Source: Schistocephalus solidus
Taxonomy: Eukaryota; Platyhelminthes; Cestoda; Diphyllobothriidea; Diphyllobothriidae
Direction of reading: 5' to 3'
Assembly (NCBI GenBank): GCA_017591395.1
Contig: WEDG01001294.1
Location: 62,001-126,000 of the forward strand
Length of the DNA: 64,000 nucleotides
Within the stretch, counting starts at the first letter, position 1, and each line of letters begins with the position of its first letter. A program made the position numbers and the translations under genes. Below are positions 9,846 to 20,423 of this stretch, in pieces. The notes under the pieces are model-generated. The model had not been told where the DNA came from. It was given only the letters and a program-made list of their open reading frames with translations, and made no database searches.

Positions 9846-12345
9846 ATGAAGCCAACCACGTTGCGCTGTCAAAACCAAAAGAGCAGTCTGCAAGTCTCAA
9901 GCACCTTTCGAACCACAACGCCAACACTCAACGCTATAAACGAACGTTTCGCGCGCGAATGGCCCTTTTCGGACATCTTCGGATCCAATCCAAAACAACT
10001 CGACAAAAGCAACCGCTGCATCTGCAAACTTCCCTGCGGTCATCCCCTTCCCAAAGCCCACGGCGTCGACGGCGACAACCACCCATGTCATCATTGATTA
10101 AACGTTTGAAGCCTCCGCTGCTGTCCACCACCATCACCTACATCATCCCTGCGACAACCTCGCAACGACGATGACGGTGAAGACGATCACAAATACCATC
10201 ACCAACTCCCCCGCGTCTCCGATTCCCACCACTTGTGAAATTATTTCCGACGTCATGTCAACCACTATCCTCCCCATCACCGTTCCCACAACCAAACACT
10301 TGGGTCTCGATTCCAGCCTGTGCTTATTGTGATCGTATATGCACCTCGTGCATGGATCTGGTCAGCCACTAGCGTATCAATCGCACAACGACCGGCGCTC
10401 CAGTGCCAGGCGCCCCGACATACATCCGTCCACATCCCTGTCCGCATCTGTCATGCACATTCACTCACCACATGGGCCTTTCGGTTACATGTACATCCAC
10501 GAGGGCGGAATAAATCACAATAAAGCTCGAACAAATACACCTTGCATACCCGACAACTCTCCAAGCTCCAGCGCTAACAACTCCCCACTCACCAGCGCGG
10601 CCACCACAAGTAGCTTGAACATCTCAACCAACTCTACAGCCTCAAAAGTAGCCTGCCAAATTGCGACCACACATGCACATAACGCATCGGTATGGTCGTT
10701 CACCTGCGAATCAATCACACAGGGACTGGTAAACCAGTGTCAGGAGCACTAACCTAATACTCCTAATCATAACTTCAAATATGTGCATTGCCCTCACACC
10801 TGTTTCACTGAATGGGACCTATTCGGTCGGGTGCGCATCTCCGTAAATATCTGCGGTAAACCACTGCAGATTAAACCAAATCATCAAACACTTCCCCATC
10901 AACGCATGTACAAAAACGACCACATCCGACATCATACACCACAGACACAAACTAGGCACCTCCCATGTAATTCGAGATGTGTAATTTGAGCACTTAACCC
11001 CGTTTGAAATTCTGTTATTATGTGTGGGTGGCTGCGTCGGGTATTTTGTATGCGCGGACTGGATATTTTCAGCTCTGTCAGCCACCTTTCCCAATCTCAG
11101 CATCTGCCGGTGTACCAGTTTGGACCACTGATTAGTGCTCGGAAGAGGTAGGATAGTATACATACTCGAATCTATCACGGTGTTCTAAAAGCTGTGGCAT
11201 GAAAGATTGTCACCTGACGATTCCACTCATACCTCGTTGTCAACCCAGAGTCGGCTTGCCTGGAGTGGTTGGCTGGTGGACTTGTAGGGTCCAAGCAGTG
11301 AGTGTGCTGAGAGCAATACAATCACCCGGCAAAATCCCGGGTCGTATGTAAAAGGCAGAAGGCACTAGGCAGCAGTGATCACCGGCGAAGCCAAGACTGC
11401 GCTCAATTAGGCCTGACAGAGAATGAGACTGTGATGGGAGCTGCTTAAATAGGTCTGTGGAGAAAGTTGAGCGTTGTCCAATCGGGGAGTGTGCTGCATT
11501 ACCTGAGTGGTGTCGCGTCTAGTGGCCCATGCTGCGTCGGCCGAAGGAAGGGGTGTTCAAGTGACGTTTTGGCATCCACGATCGTCAGGGCGCACTTGCA
11601 TGTGCGAGTGGAGGTCGGTCAAGCGTCTGCAGGTCAGTGAATCGGAAACTGCTAGTGGCGAGGTTGCATGACTTTGAGGCAATGAGTCTTGAGCAAGGAG
11701 GCCAGATCTAGCAATGTTTGCGGTCGACCACAGACTAAGAGTCAGACTGCGATGGTTCTCTCTTAATATAGCCTCCATTAAACTCTCACAAGCATTTTAG
11801 ATCCGATCCACCCTGCCCTTCATGTGAAATCTTGGAGTCTTTTGTGCGTGGGGGACAGCTCGTGTATGTGGCAAGCACAGAGACGCTCTCTAGCGATGTC
11901 AACCACCACGCCCAATCCATACATTACCGCACGGGACAGTGCACTGGTGTCTGGGAGTGGGAGATCAACAGTCATGGCGCATATTCTTCACTATAAAAAA
12001 CAAATGACCTTGAATCTCTTAGGGTGCGCTAAAAGCCGTGGTGTGGACACCTGTCGACTGACATTATTACTCCAAGCGACCACATTCTGGTTGGGTGCAA
12101 TTCGATTTTTTTATGTGTAGACAAGCGGGTTTGGTGCGGGGTCGCGTCGCTCCAGCCACCTGCGTCCGATTCCGCCTCACGTTTTTTTTTATTCTATCTT
12201 GACATCGGACTCATTTTGGAGAAGACGAAAGAGTGCGGTTGTTGTTACGCAAGTGTAATTTCACGATAAACTAATTCTCGCGCAAGTTACTGTCCCTGTG
12301 TCCATCTTGCTCTGAGACACACGTTGAACAACGTCGACAACGGCG
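9846..12345 (+). mobile_element. Zinc-finger LINE, 3' part (C-terminal fingers plus long UTR), decayed
   Basis: Broken frames spell the C-terminal finger region of a LINE polyprotein: ARMALFGHLRIQ at about 9955; CAYCDRICTSCMDLVSH, then GAPVPGAPTY and CTFTHHMGL at 10319-10480; and a second set, RIGMVVHLRINHTGTGKPVS then CPHTCFTEWDLFGRVRI, at 10670-10850. In the family each finger is C-x2-C-x12-H-x3-H, but several Cys and His are lost here. The two finger sets look duplicated. A UTR follows with repeated blocks (ctaaaagctgtggc at about 11183; gcgctaaaagccgtggt at about 12028). The tail, near gttgaacaacgtcgacaacg at about 12324, resembles the 3' ends of the copies at 36.4 and 44.7 kb. It sits in the intron between exons E and D, antisense to the host gene. 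Limits are approximate. Confidence 0.65.
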
Positions 12346-13013
12346 ATCGAAAGGTCATCACTGAACCGAAATAAGTGGGCTCTAGTTAAGTTGTCACACT
12401 TCCTCCTCTCATTGAAATGACCTTGAGGTATCTGGACGGTCAGGAACATTATGAAATATGCTGAAGCTAACCTAACAATGAAATACAAAGCTTTTGAAAT
12501 TGAAATCAGTAGTAGAATCAGAAGCAGGTTAGAAATATTTTGAGCAAGTAAAATAATAAAATAACAAACTAATTATTGTGACATTCCAATATCTTTTCGG
12601 ACCTACCCAGAGAAACCCACAACAAAACTGCTGAGTCTGTGCACATTTTTTGACACAATTGCTTAGTATAACTAATTTTGTGCACTAAGCAAGAAAAATC
12701 GTACTTTTGCAGAACTTAAAATATAAGGGAAAATACCAAACCTCTCAAATCTTGTTTTCGGCTGGAAGATGTTCACCTTTTCTGCCTGAAAGAATGTTCC
12801 CCGAACAGTGTATTCAAACACAACATCCTCACGTTACTTTTCTCATTACTTTCAACATCAACTAGAAAAGTGGTTCAAGATAGGTATTTTTTCTCTCCTG
12901 AAAAAGTCATTTTTTTCCAAAAAATATTAAAACACCCACAAAAGATAAAAACGACGTTTCTTTACAAGCTTGTTACTCCAAAATCACAAACAGAACAGTG
13001 CGACTCAACTTAC
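12346..13013 (-). other. Intron E-D, exon-proximal part
   Basis: AT-rich intron sequence. I see no gene or repeat. Confidence 0.4.
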
Positions 13014-13206
13014 CCTTTTCTGTTGTTGTGTGAACTATGCCCTGCAGGATGGGAACACCATATTTTCCCTCTTGTAGACGAACTCTGTACGTTGCATTCG
13101 GCTGAAGATCTTCAAAACATTTCTTCACATTCATCGCCGGTCCCCAATAGCACTGAATTCCGTATACTACTGATGGAATGACTAAATCACTGTCATTTCG
13201 CTGGAT
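13014..13206 (-). CDS. FN3 gene, exon E (second half of an FN3 domain)
   Basis: This 193-nt exon enters in phase 0 (acceptor gaaatag, AG at 13208-13207) and leaves in phase 1 (donor GTAAGT at 13013-13008). It encodes about 64 residues ending CFEDLQPNATYRVRLQEGK and then GIVHTTTEK. The L-x-P-x-x-x-Y-x-V pattern (LQPNATYRVRL) is the FN3 E-F strand hallmark, and NAT is a potential N-glycosylation site, consistent with an extracellular protein. It pairs with exon F upstream. The acceptor has a modest pyrimidine tract. Confidence 0.75.
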
Positions 13207-14016
13207 CTATTTCAAAAAGGTTGTTTTGTTATATCTGGAAAAAAGGCGTTATTAAAGGTAAAACTCATAAGGCGAAATTTCACCGATCCGAATAAAAAAT
13301 CTGTTTAAAGAGACACTTATACAACTGACGTACAGCTTGAGATGGCTGCGAATAAAAAGGCAGGTAAATCGAAACATCTGACAAATTCTTAAATGATGCT
13401 CTATTTGAACTATTTTCTCATAACTCGAGTCTACCCATTCAGCTGATTTTTTTATACTTACAGTATTTTTCTGTGTGGTTCACAACTGGCACGAAGTCCT
13501 TTTAATGCGTTCATCATTATTGCACCAGAGGCCACTAAACGCCACGTGAAAATAAACAAGATGCATATATGGCGTATTAACACTTCAGACTGTTCTGATA
13601 GGTGTTGTGAGTTAAGCTGAATCGGTGGACCTGGCGAACATCCTTTGTAGTTCGGTTCCCGCTAAATCGTTGCGCTGAACTCAAAGATTATTCCAAAAGC
13701 GTTTCGCGCATGCAATTCCAGAAAGAGAACACAATGTCCGAAGGAAATCTCCCTAAGAGTGTAAATCTCTGGAAGACAAACATCGGCCTGACTCACCCCG
13801 CTTTGAATATTCATGCTGTAAAGTGCCCCTGACTCTCAATAACCCTTATTGTATTAAATATGAACTGTATGTTTCTTGTGAAATATAAGTGTTGCCAATA
13901 AAACAGAGACTATCAAACATACAATTACAGGGTTAATATGTTGTTTGTATATGTGAAAACCTTTGTAGTCTAAATGGACGCAAAGAACCATAGCAAGAAC
14001 TGCGCAAAACTCTAAC
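13207..14016 (-). other. Intron F-E
   Basis: An 810-bp intron. I see no repeat or RNA gene. Confidence 0.4.
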
Positions 14017-14147
14017 CTGAATGCAATTACTGGATCTAAAACATGTACTCCCACCCACGCCAAGCATTTGGAGGTTCACGAAGTGGGAATCCCCCATCAA
14101 TGTAATAAGGCTGTTGAGAGAAATATCGTAAGACGGTCCACCTACAA
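14017..14147 (-). CDS. FN3 gene, exon F (first half of an FN3 domain)
   Basis: This 131-nt exon enters in phase 1 (acceptor ggctttcctcag, AG at 14149-14148) and leaves in phase 0. The donor GTTAGA at 14016-14011 is weaker than the other donors. It encodes SLITLMGDSHFVNLQMLGVG and then CFRSSNCIQ. HFVNLQM fits an FN3 B strand with Met where Trp is usual. Exon plus intron phase is the same as pairs B/A and H/G. The short length and weak donor make it the least certain of the FN3 half-exons, but without it the phase 0 start of exon E would not match the phase 1 end of exon G. Confidence 0.6.
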
Positions 14148-14297
14148 CTGAGGAAAGCCAACGTTTACCCATTTTGTTACAAGGGCTTGCCTTTGTCAGG
14201 ACGAAACGTAATAATGCATAAAAATATAATAGATCCTTTTTTACTTAACTTAGAGGGCAGCGCTTACCGCATTACATGCATTTATGGCAGAACTCAC

Positions 14298-14577
14298 ACG
14301 TAGTCGCAGTTAAAGTGCTGGCAAATCGCATTAAGTTGATATTGGCAGGAGAGGGCAGAAATAGTGGGACTATGGTGAAGTTGTACGCTTGGTTTTCGCG
14401 TAATCCAGACACCGTAAAAACGAAAAGATTGTGAGGGCCCATGTCATCCATACTTCCAGTGTTCCATCCATCGATCCAGAAATTCCTCCGAGAGCTTTTG
14501 TAATCAGGCCAAGGTACATCCAGATTTGCGGGAATCGGTCTGGATGCGGATTGAAGACTGGACAATACACCAATGAC
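14298..14577 (-). CDS. FN3 gene, exon G (second half of an FN3 domain)
   Basis: This 280-nt exon enters in phase 0 (acceptor caaaagcag, AG at 14579-14578) and leaves in phase 1 (donor GTGAGT at 14297-14292). The open frame reads VIGVLSSLQSASRPI, PWPDYKSSRRNFWIDGW, LFVFTVSGLRENQAYNFTIV and FASTLTATT. FTVSGLRENQAYNFTIVPL is a clear FN3 E-F strand pair. The frame would hit a stop at 14274-14272, so the GTGAGT donor just before it is required. The acceptor lacks a strong pyrimidine tract; an alternative AG at 14565-14564 would give phase 2 and not match exon H. Confidence 0.72.
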
Positions 14578-14837
14578 CTGCTTTTGCAGTTCATCTAGTT
14601 GTATTTTACTCCCCTAATAAATCAGGAAATACCCAAGTTGAAGTGGGCTTTGTCAATAAGTATGGAAATTATTTTGCTTGTATAGTCATTCTCGAACGAA
14701 AAACATCGGTGCGGCTATCTACCTCAAAATGATAAATCTGCATTTCATAAGGATGCTTTATATGACCACGAAAACAGGACACGGGAACGGAAAGCAACTG
14801 CATCATCAAATTCCGGGAAATTATGTTTCAGATTAAG

Positions 14838-15060
14838 GTGAGGGTTAGAGTAAATGTTAGGCTTATGTTTAATTTTGAGGTTGGGAGCAGAGTTTGGGTT
14901 AGGATCATGTTTATGCTGAGAGTTAAGTCTTTTAACTGTAGGGTTGAGGATTAGGGTAGGACTAATCGGAAGATTAAAGATAAAGTATAACTTAATTTTG
15001 GGGGCAAGTGTTAGCGTTAAGACACGGTTATACTTACTTTGACTGAAATTTACCCTAAGG
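14838..15060. repeat. Degenerate TTAGGG-like hexamer tract
   Basis: Runs of ggttagagt, gttaggct, tttgggttagg, gtagggttgagg and attagggtagg are spaced roughly every 6 or a multiple of 6 bases. The tract reads as worn TTAGGG-type satellite DNA in intron H-G. Similar tracts occur at 26.1, 27.7 and 58.8 kb. Confidence 0.55.
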
Positions 15061-15136
15061 TCACATATTTTGATAGGACAAGGCGTTTCCTATTCTCTTG
15101 TCCTGTTGAGGTGGCCATAAAATGCATACTTACCCG

Positions 15137-15490
15137 TGAGTTTACTAGGCTTTCGCGAGGTAGACGTAGGGGGTCATGAATCGATTAACAGCATCGGCTG
15201 GCCACAAAGGAACCGATAAAATACCTGGTCTGCAGGTGCTGAATGTCGACTAAGTCCTAGGCTTTTTATAAGTCTTCAATACTGAGATTGCAGTAATTTT
15301 AAAATAAGCCTCATTCTGCCTCTCACACAGACTATTAAAATTTGGTAAACCTGCGTCTGTTGTTTTGCAATCTCACAGTCAACAGTGACAACAATGGCAT
15401 GGATTCGAATCCCACCGATGCCGCCGAGTTTGTCACCAGTGGGTCCAATGAATGACAAGGTAGCCTTACGCCGGGGGCAACATAAGAGGA
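15137..15490 (-). pseudogene. Partial tandem copy of the exon H 3' end and its intron flank
   Basis: Blocks run in the same order as in 15538-15810: gagtttactaggct / gagtttaccgaggct, cgattaacagcatc / cgattaacagtatc, cctctcacacag / cctctcacccag (the exon H donor side), ttggtaaacctg / ttggtaaacgtg, and caaggtagccttacgccgg / caaggtagccttccggtgg. The copy carries an extra stretch of about 75 bp, with an A/B-box-like gattcgaatcccacc, inside the former coding part. It lies downstream of exon H in the transcript and lacks the phase and length to act as an exon. Confidence 0.65.
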
Positions 15491-15717
15491 ATATGGAATG
15501 CATATGCGATCAAAACAATAAATGAAGATTTTGCTAGAGTTTACCGAGGCTGACGTTTAGGGGACGCTGAACGATTAACAGTATCTGACATATTTTTGAT
15601 AAACTACGGCTGAGAATTCACTCAAATTGCAGAATGCTGATTACATTCTCGGCTTTACGGAAATCGTGCATGTTAAGATAACAGCAATGTTTAAATAGGC
15701 CTTACTCCGCCTCTCAC

Positions 15718-16069
15718 CCAGGGAATAAAAAGTTGGTAAACGTGGTCTGGAATTTGGTGATATGGACGGCTAACAATGACAAGGTAGCCTTCCGGTGGGG
15801 GTAACAGATGTGGGCCTCGGATACTGGGTGGAGCCCAACTCAGCTGCACCCAGGTTTTGCCCTCACCCTCCATCCTGGGCCACAGCTTGAAAAGTTGGCT
15901 GGCATTTTCATCCACAAGCGGTGGTGGAAGCATCATTGTCGTCCAACTTTTACATTTAGATTGAGAACTCGGTGCGTTGGCTCTTATACATACGAAATAG
16001 GTCGTTCCTTTTCGAAGATTTGAGAGTAGGAGTGGCGATTTTTCCTGCACCAAATGTCTCATGTGCGTA
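15718..16069 (-). CDS. FN3 gene, exon H (end of one FN3 domain, start of the next)
   Basis: This 352-nt exon enters in phase 2 (strong acceptor gttttttgtttcag, AG at 16071-16070) and leaves in phase 0 (donor GTGAGA at 15717-15712). It encodes LLLSNLRKGTTYFVCIRAN, the E-F strands of one FN3 domain, a Pro-rich linker (MMLPPPLVDENAS), then KTWVQLSWAPPSIRG and EGYLVIVSRPY, the B and C strands of the next. WVQLSWAPP is among the best FN3 signatures in the window. The second domain is completed by exon G. A decayed partial duplicate of its 3' end lies just downstream. Confidence 0.82.
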
Positions 16070-16784
16070 CTGAAACAAAAAACAAAGGCTTTCTTATCCA
16101 AATCCAATCCGAAATGGTTGTAGAAGTCACAGTCAGCCCAGAAATAATTTTACAAAACGAGAATATATATGGAAATGTGATATATATTGCAGTATTTAGC
16201 AAATGCACTTTTGCTGGAAATGCCGTTTCACATGTTCCACAAAAGATATACCCAAACACTGTCCCAAATTCAGTCGAGGGCAAAGGTATATGCCGATTTC
16301 AGCTGAATTCGAAAAAAACAGTTCCCAAATCCTCTCAGCCCTCATCCTTTTTATCGACAGCGGACAGCGTAGCGAAGTGTAAGCAGGTGTTTTGAAATAC
16401 TTGGACTGTGGTAACGATATGCAGTAGTATATAATGACGTTTCTAGATTGCATGATAAGACGCTAGACGTAAGTAGATCACGGAAAGTTGAAATATTAGC
16501 ATTTAATCTCTAAATTTCATTGAAGCATTATGAATGAATAAAAAATGCTGTCTGCTAACTTTACGATTTCACGGCAGCAGCGTTTATGTTGCGAAATCTT
16601 CTTGGACAAAAAGATGGTCATAAAGTAAATCCCTCGGGACGGTGGCTGGTGATGAAATTTAAGTGCTGTTGTCAGTGGACATTTACTATTTCATCATGTC
16701 AAACCTAACAACGGACTTCAGTGCCCATAACTACAACCATTAGACGTCAGACACGGAGATCAATGAATTCATTCCACGGCAAGA
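16070..16784 (-). other. Intron I-H, exon-proximal part
   Basis: Open frames here (for example plus 16054-16395, 113 codons) have no recognisable domain and no phase support. I see no gene. Confidence 0.35.
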
Positions 16785-17425
16785 AACATCTGGAGTTTTT
16801 TTATCGGATCGGGTACAGTTGTAGGCAAAGCAAGTACGTCAGAGCAACTGGAAGACTACTTCTGACGCGGAGTGCCGAACACGCGGCAGCAGTGCGGAGG
16901 AACGATGCCAATTTCCAAGTCGCAGCTCATTCGTCGAGAGCGGTCGCACATTCATGTTCGCGAGAAGTGGTAATCGCGTTAGCCGCGAGTTGCTTGAATC
17001 CTGATTTACAGGCGCCCAGTCTATGAACAAGTGCAATGACCTACCCAGCCCCTATTCAGTGTTGAGACTCAGTTTGGTCAGAGCAATCGGCCACTCGGGG
17101 AACGCTCAGATGAACACATTTTCCAAAGACAGGGATGGGGAGTCAGTTGGCCAAGCAAGCATTATACCAGCCTCCTACAAGGGGAATGAAATTTCAGTAG
17201 GAAACGACCCACATGCCGACCATTATGAGATTGGAGCACCAAAGAGCAACAATCCTCAACAAAGGGAGTAGCTGTTACTTGTTATAAGAATGCAGTAGCA
17301 TATCAACTGCATCCTATAAAAACTGAAAAAACCTGTTTGCGAATTACCCTATTTGAGTTTCTTTCTGATGATGGGTTCAAGCGAAAATCCAAAACGTCAG
17401 TCGAATAAAGTTCGTACTCCAGCCA
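16785..17425 (+). mobile_element. PLE fragment: GIY-YIG endonuclease C-terminus and tail
   Basis: Broken frames read FYRIGYSCRQSKYVRATGRL, TRSAEHAAAVRRNDANFQVA, and then MNKCNDLPSPYSVLRLSL (17023 on). YVxxTGRLLxTRxxEHAAAVRR is the GIY-YIG endonuclease region of Penelope-like elements, and NKCNDLPxPYSxL recurs in the copies at 51.6 and 54.1 kb. The element tail follows, ending with a hammerhead-like motif at 17361-17402 and AATAAA. It sits in intron I-H, antisense to the host gene. Frameshifts make it non-functional. Confidence 0.75.
17361..17402 (+). ncRNA. Hammerhead-ribozyme-like motif (core mutated)
   Basis: CTGATGA (17365-17371) is followed by stem II GGGTT (17373-17377) pairing with AATCC (17386-17390), then AAAACGTC (17391-17398). 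The canonical GAAA is changed to AAAA, so self-cleavage is unlikely. AATAAA follows at 17404-17409. Minimal hammerheads with almost no stem III are known from PLE terminal repeats. Confidence 0.6.
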
Positions 17426-20139
17426 TCGCGTCTACCTCTTCTCAACTGACTTCACTGCCCACAACCTTACACCGTCCAGTTGTCAGTCTTTAACTTGTTT
17501 GCCATGACATATAGTTGTTTGCTTCCTATTTAGAGCACCTTCCCTGAGGCCTGGTCTCGTATCTGTTACTCTTCATCTGCTTAAAAACCTCAAAGTCCAC
17601 ATCCCAGTCCTCCCTAATCTGACACTTTGATCCTTAAGTCATGTTTATACTAAAAAACATAAAATCCCCTGGTCGTAAATACCCACTGCAGAAGTCACTA
17701 AACGCATCTCGGCAATAGGAATAAGGGTGGCAATAAGAAATTGCAGTGTCTGACTAGACTGCTGTTGGTGATGTGTTAATTTGTGTGTGCGGTAGTGATC
17801 CTCCTATTACACATTGTCGCTGAACGCCTCTTGACACCCTTTCTCTTGATAGGGAATAATGGACACCACTTTGACTGCCTAGCATACATTCACAATCACC
17901 GATAACATTCGTCACTGCCTTTCCTGAACTTATCTATTTGCGTTGTCTTGACGTGTGGGTTTTCTGGCATTGAGTAACTGAATACCAATGATGATGATAA
18001 TGATGATGACGGGGCCTTTATTCAACTAAGTGAACACCTAGCATCGTATGGGCTTCAGACCATAAGTTTATCATTTAAAGTTCGCATGCATTGACTAGCA
18101 ACCTTTCATTACGCAGCCAGTTGATGTAAATTTCCAAAGAAATGGTTACCACTTTGTGCGGCAGACTTGTCACAAAGCTTGTCCATGTCAGCGCACTAAC
18201 AGTGTATGGTCGAGGGACTTTACTTGTTAGCCATTGAAGTCAAAGTTCAGTACTGTCATCGCGTTTTTTACTGAAATTGAGACCAAGGAAAACCTTAAAA
18301 ATGACGAATACAACAACATTTGTTTTTAGTTTTCGAAAAGCGCCCTCGGATCACGCCTAAGGCATTCAAAATGAGCAAACAAGACCACACAGCGCTGATT
18401 AAGTGCAAGTGACTTCAGGCTTTACACTTACTGCTCGTCTTTGAGTGCTTAAATGGATGAAGCCTTGGCATCGCCATCATGTACATGTAAATAGCGTTGC
18501 TCTTAACTGACTTCTTAGGACGAAGTGGACCGGAATTTCTATGTGCACTGAAATATGTGGCCAGCCGCCTTATACACTACTTGTCACGCAAGAAAAGATT
18601 TTGTTTTATTTACGCTCTTATTGAAGAATCTCATGAAACTTAGATCCGAGTCACCAACCAGCTTTGTGTGAAAACGTGGTGTGTTGCACGGGGTGCCAGG
18701 GCATGCCTGGTATGTGCCGACAAGCGGCTAATTCCGGCCAGCCGCTTCCTCCCAAGCTGCGTATCAGATAAATTGCCTGTTTGGATAGTGGACCAGTAGA
18801 TGGAAAAAGGGAGGTCGACTATCAGGACTCCATCCCTCCGGCACGCAGCATATATCCCACAGTATAAACAGTCTGACGCGCTTTCAACGGATCACGGCGA
18901 ATTAAATGCCGTAGCATTGAATGCTGCCAGCGTACGAGGTAACGCGGTTCTCCGCTCCGAAAGGAGACTGCGCAAGTCTGCTCTCAATGTAATCTGACAC
19001 ATGCCTAATTTATCATCCCTGCGCCCAGCAATCTGTGAGGCACACAGTGAACATCGTCATTCGCAAATGCCGAATTGTTGAAATAGACCATGGTTATTGT
19101 ATATTACGCCACCGTTAGATGGTAGTTTGATCAAATACAGAATTATATTTGTCTTTTTCGCTTTCGAAATTTTAAACTTCCCCTCGCTGCTGTGTAAAAG
19201 TGCATTTCGCGCATTCTTTTATTAGTTCAGAATACTTCCTCTTCGCATCTGAACCAAATGTATGATTTACAAGCGTATTTGTTTAAGAATAAACTAAGAT
19301 AAAATGCGATTAGGTCGTCGAGGCAGAGTCAACTTGATAAATGATTATTGCAGTTAGTAAGTACATAACGCTCAATCGGTAAATTGCAAGAAAAACCCAC
19401 TGCCTGAACGTTCGTAGATCAGTATGTTTTTTTCCCATTTTTACTCATATGCACTTACCCCAAATGGGTCTGCAGTCGTCGGTCGGTAGTGGAACGGACT
19501 ATATTGAAGGCATATTCCTATTTCAGTAGCGTACGAAAGATTTTTTCTGCAAATCTATCCATTGCAGGCCAAATGGTTAAACACCTGTACTAGTGCAAAC
19601 TTTATGCCCGAATCTCGGATAATTACGTTCGTTATCCAGGCAAATTTTTTAAAGGGAACGATACCAAGTGAAGAGCGAATAAAAATTATTTGGCAAATTA
19701 TTCCTGTCCAAATGGTTTTTTGATACAACCCAAATGTAAAATCCTTTAATTCGTCTTCCTTTTCTCCAGTGATTGTCTCTTAGTTTTATTACAAAATATA
19801 AGTTGAGTTTTATCTGAACTTGATAAATTAGCTGTGGTTGTACATAAAAACATCAATGATATTAAATATTTGCCCGAAAAAATTGTTAATAGAGAGACGG
19901 AATGCATTATAGGGCTTTCTAAAATACCTTCAGCGCACTAAAACTGACGTGGTTTTAACGGCGGGAAGTAGGATAAGGTAATATTTTTAACCGCAAATGC
20001 AAGCAGGAGACTCGTGAACACGATAGATTTCATGATAAAATACCATTATATAGATAAAAAATAAAATTCAAAGACATATTAAGTTGAGAGGCAATTAAAA
20101 GAAGGGCATAGACAGAGAAATACAAATGGCAAAACCTAC
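17426..20139 (-). other. Intron I-H, remainder
   Basis: About 2.7 kb with no recognised gene. A short imperfect ATG/ATA repeat (aatgatgatgataatgatg) lies near 17987-18010. An open frame at 18800-18997 has no recognisable content. Confidence 0.4.
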
Positions 20140-20423
20140 CTGTTGTACACCAAAATGACATAGTTGGGAAACTCTGGAAAGCTTGTCCAATGGATATTAT
20201 AAGCAGTCGCTTCCTCGGAACTTGCGAGCAGAGGTCGAATTTTGATGCGAATTTGATTGTTGGTTTCCTTCAGTTGAGAAGATATTTGCAAACAGCGTTT
20301 CATGAAGGATGTGCCTTGCAGAGCATTCCTCTCGATTTTGACGCAGAGACAGCCATCTACCCTGGGAGCCGTTATTTGCATTCTGACCGCGTCTACTTCA
20401 ATTTCATCGAGGGCTGCAGACCT
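20140..20423 (-). CDS. FN3 gene, exon I
   Basis: This 284-nt exon enters in phase 0 (acceptor ctaatcatttcag, AG at 20425-20424) and leaves in phase 2 (donor GTAGGT at 20139-20134). The product reads ALDEIEVDAVRMQITAPRV, CLCVKIERNALQGTSF, IRIKIRPLLASSEEATAYNI and FPNYVILVYN. The last part is the B-C strand region of the FN3 domain completed by exon H, since YVILVYN matches a C strand. The first part probably ends a preceding, more divergent FN3-like domain that began in exon J. Confidence 0.72.

Noticed and set aside
9488..9859. 123-codon minus-strand frame
   Set aside because: No domain is recognised. Its right end overlaps the start of the zinc-finger LINE on the other strand, and no splice sites of matching phase were found.
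10320..10752. Overlapping plus frames of 67 and 137 codons
   Set aside because: They are mostly shifted frames of the LINE finger region. The finger motifs lie in a different frame containing stops.
14565..14577. Alternative acceptor for exon G at 14565-14564
   Set aside because: It would give phase 2, which does not match the phase 0 end of exon H. The AG at 14579-14578 does.
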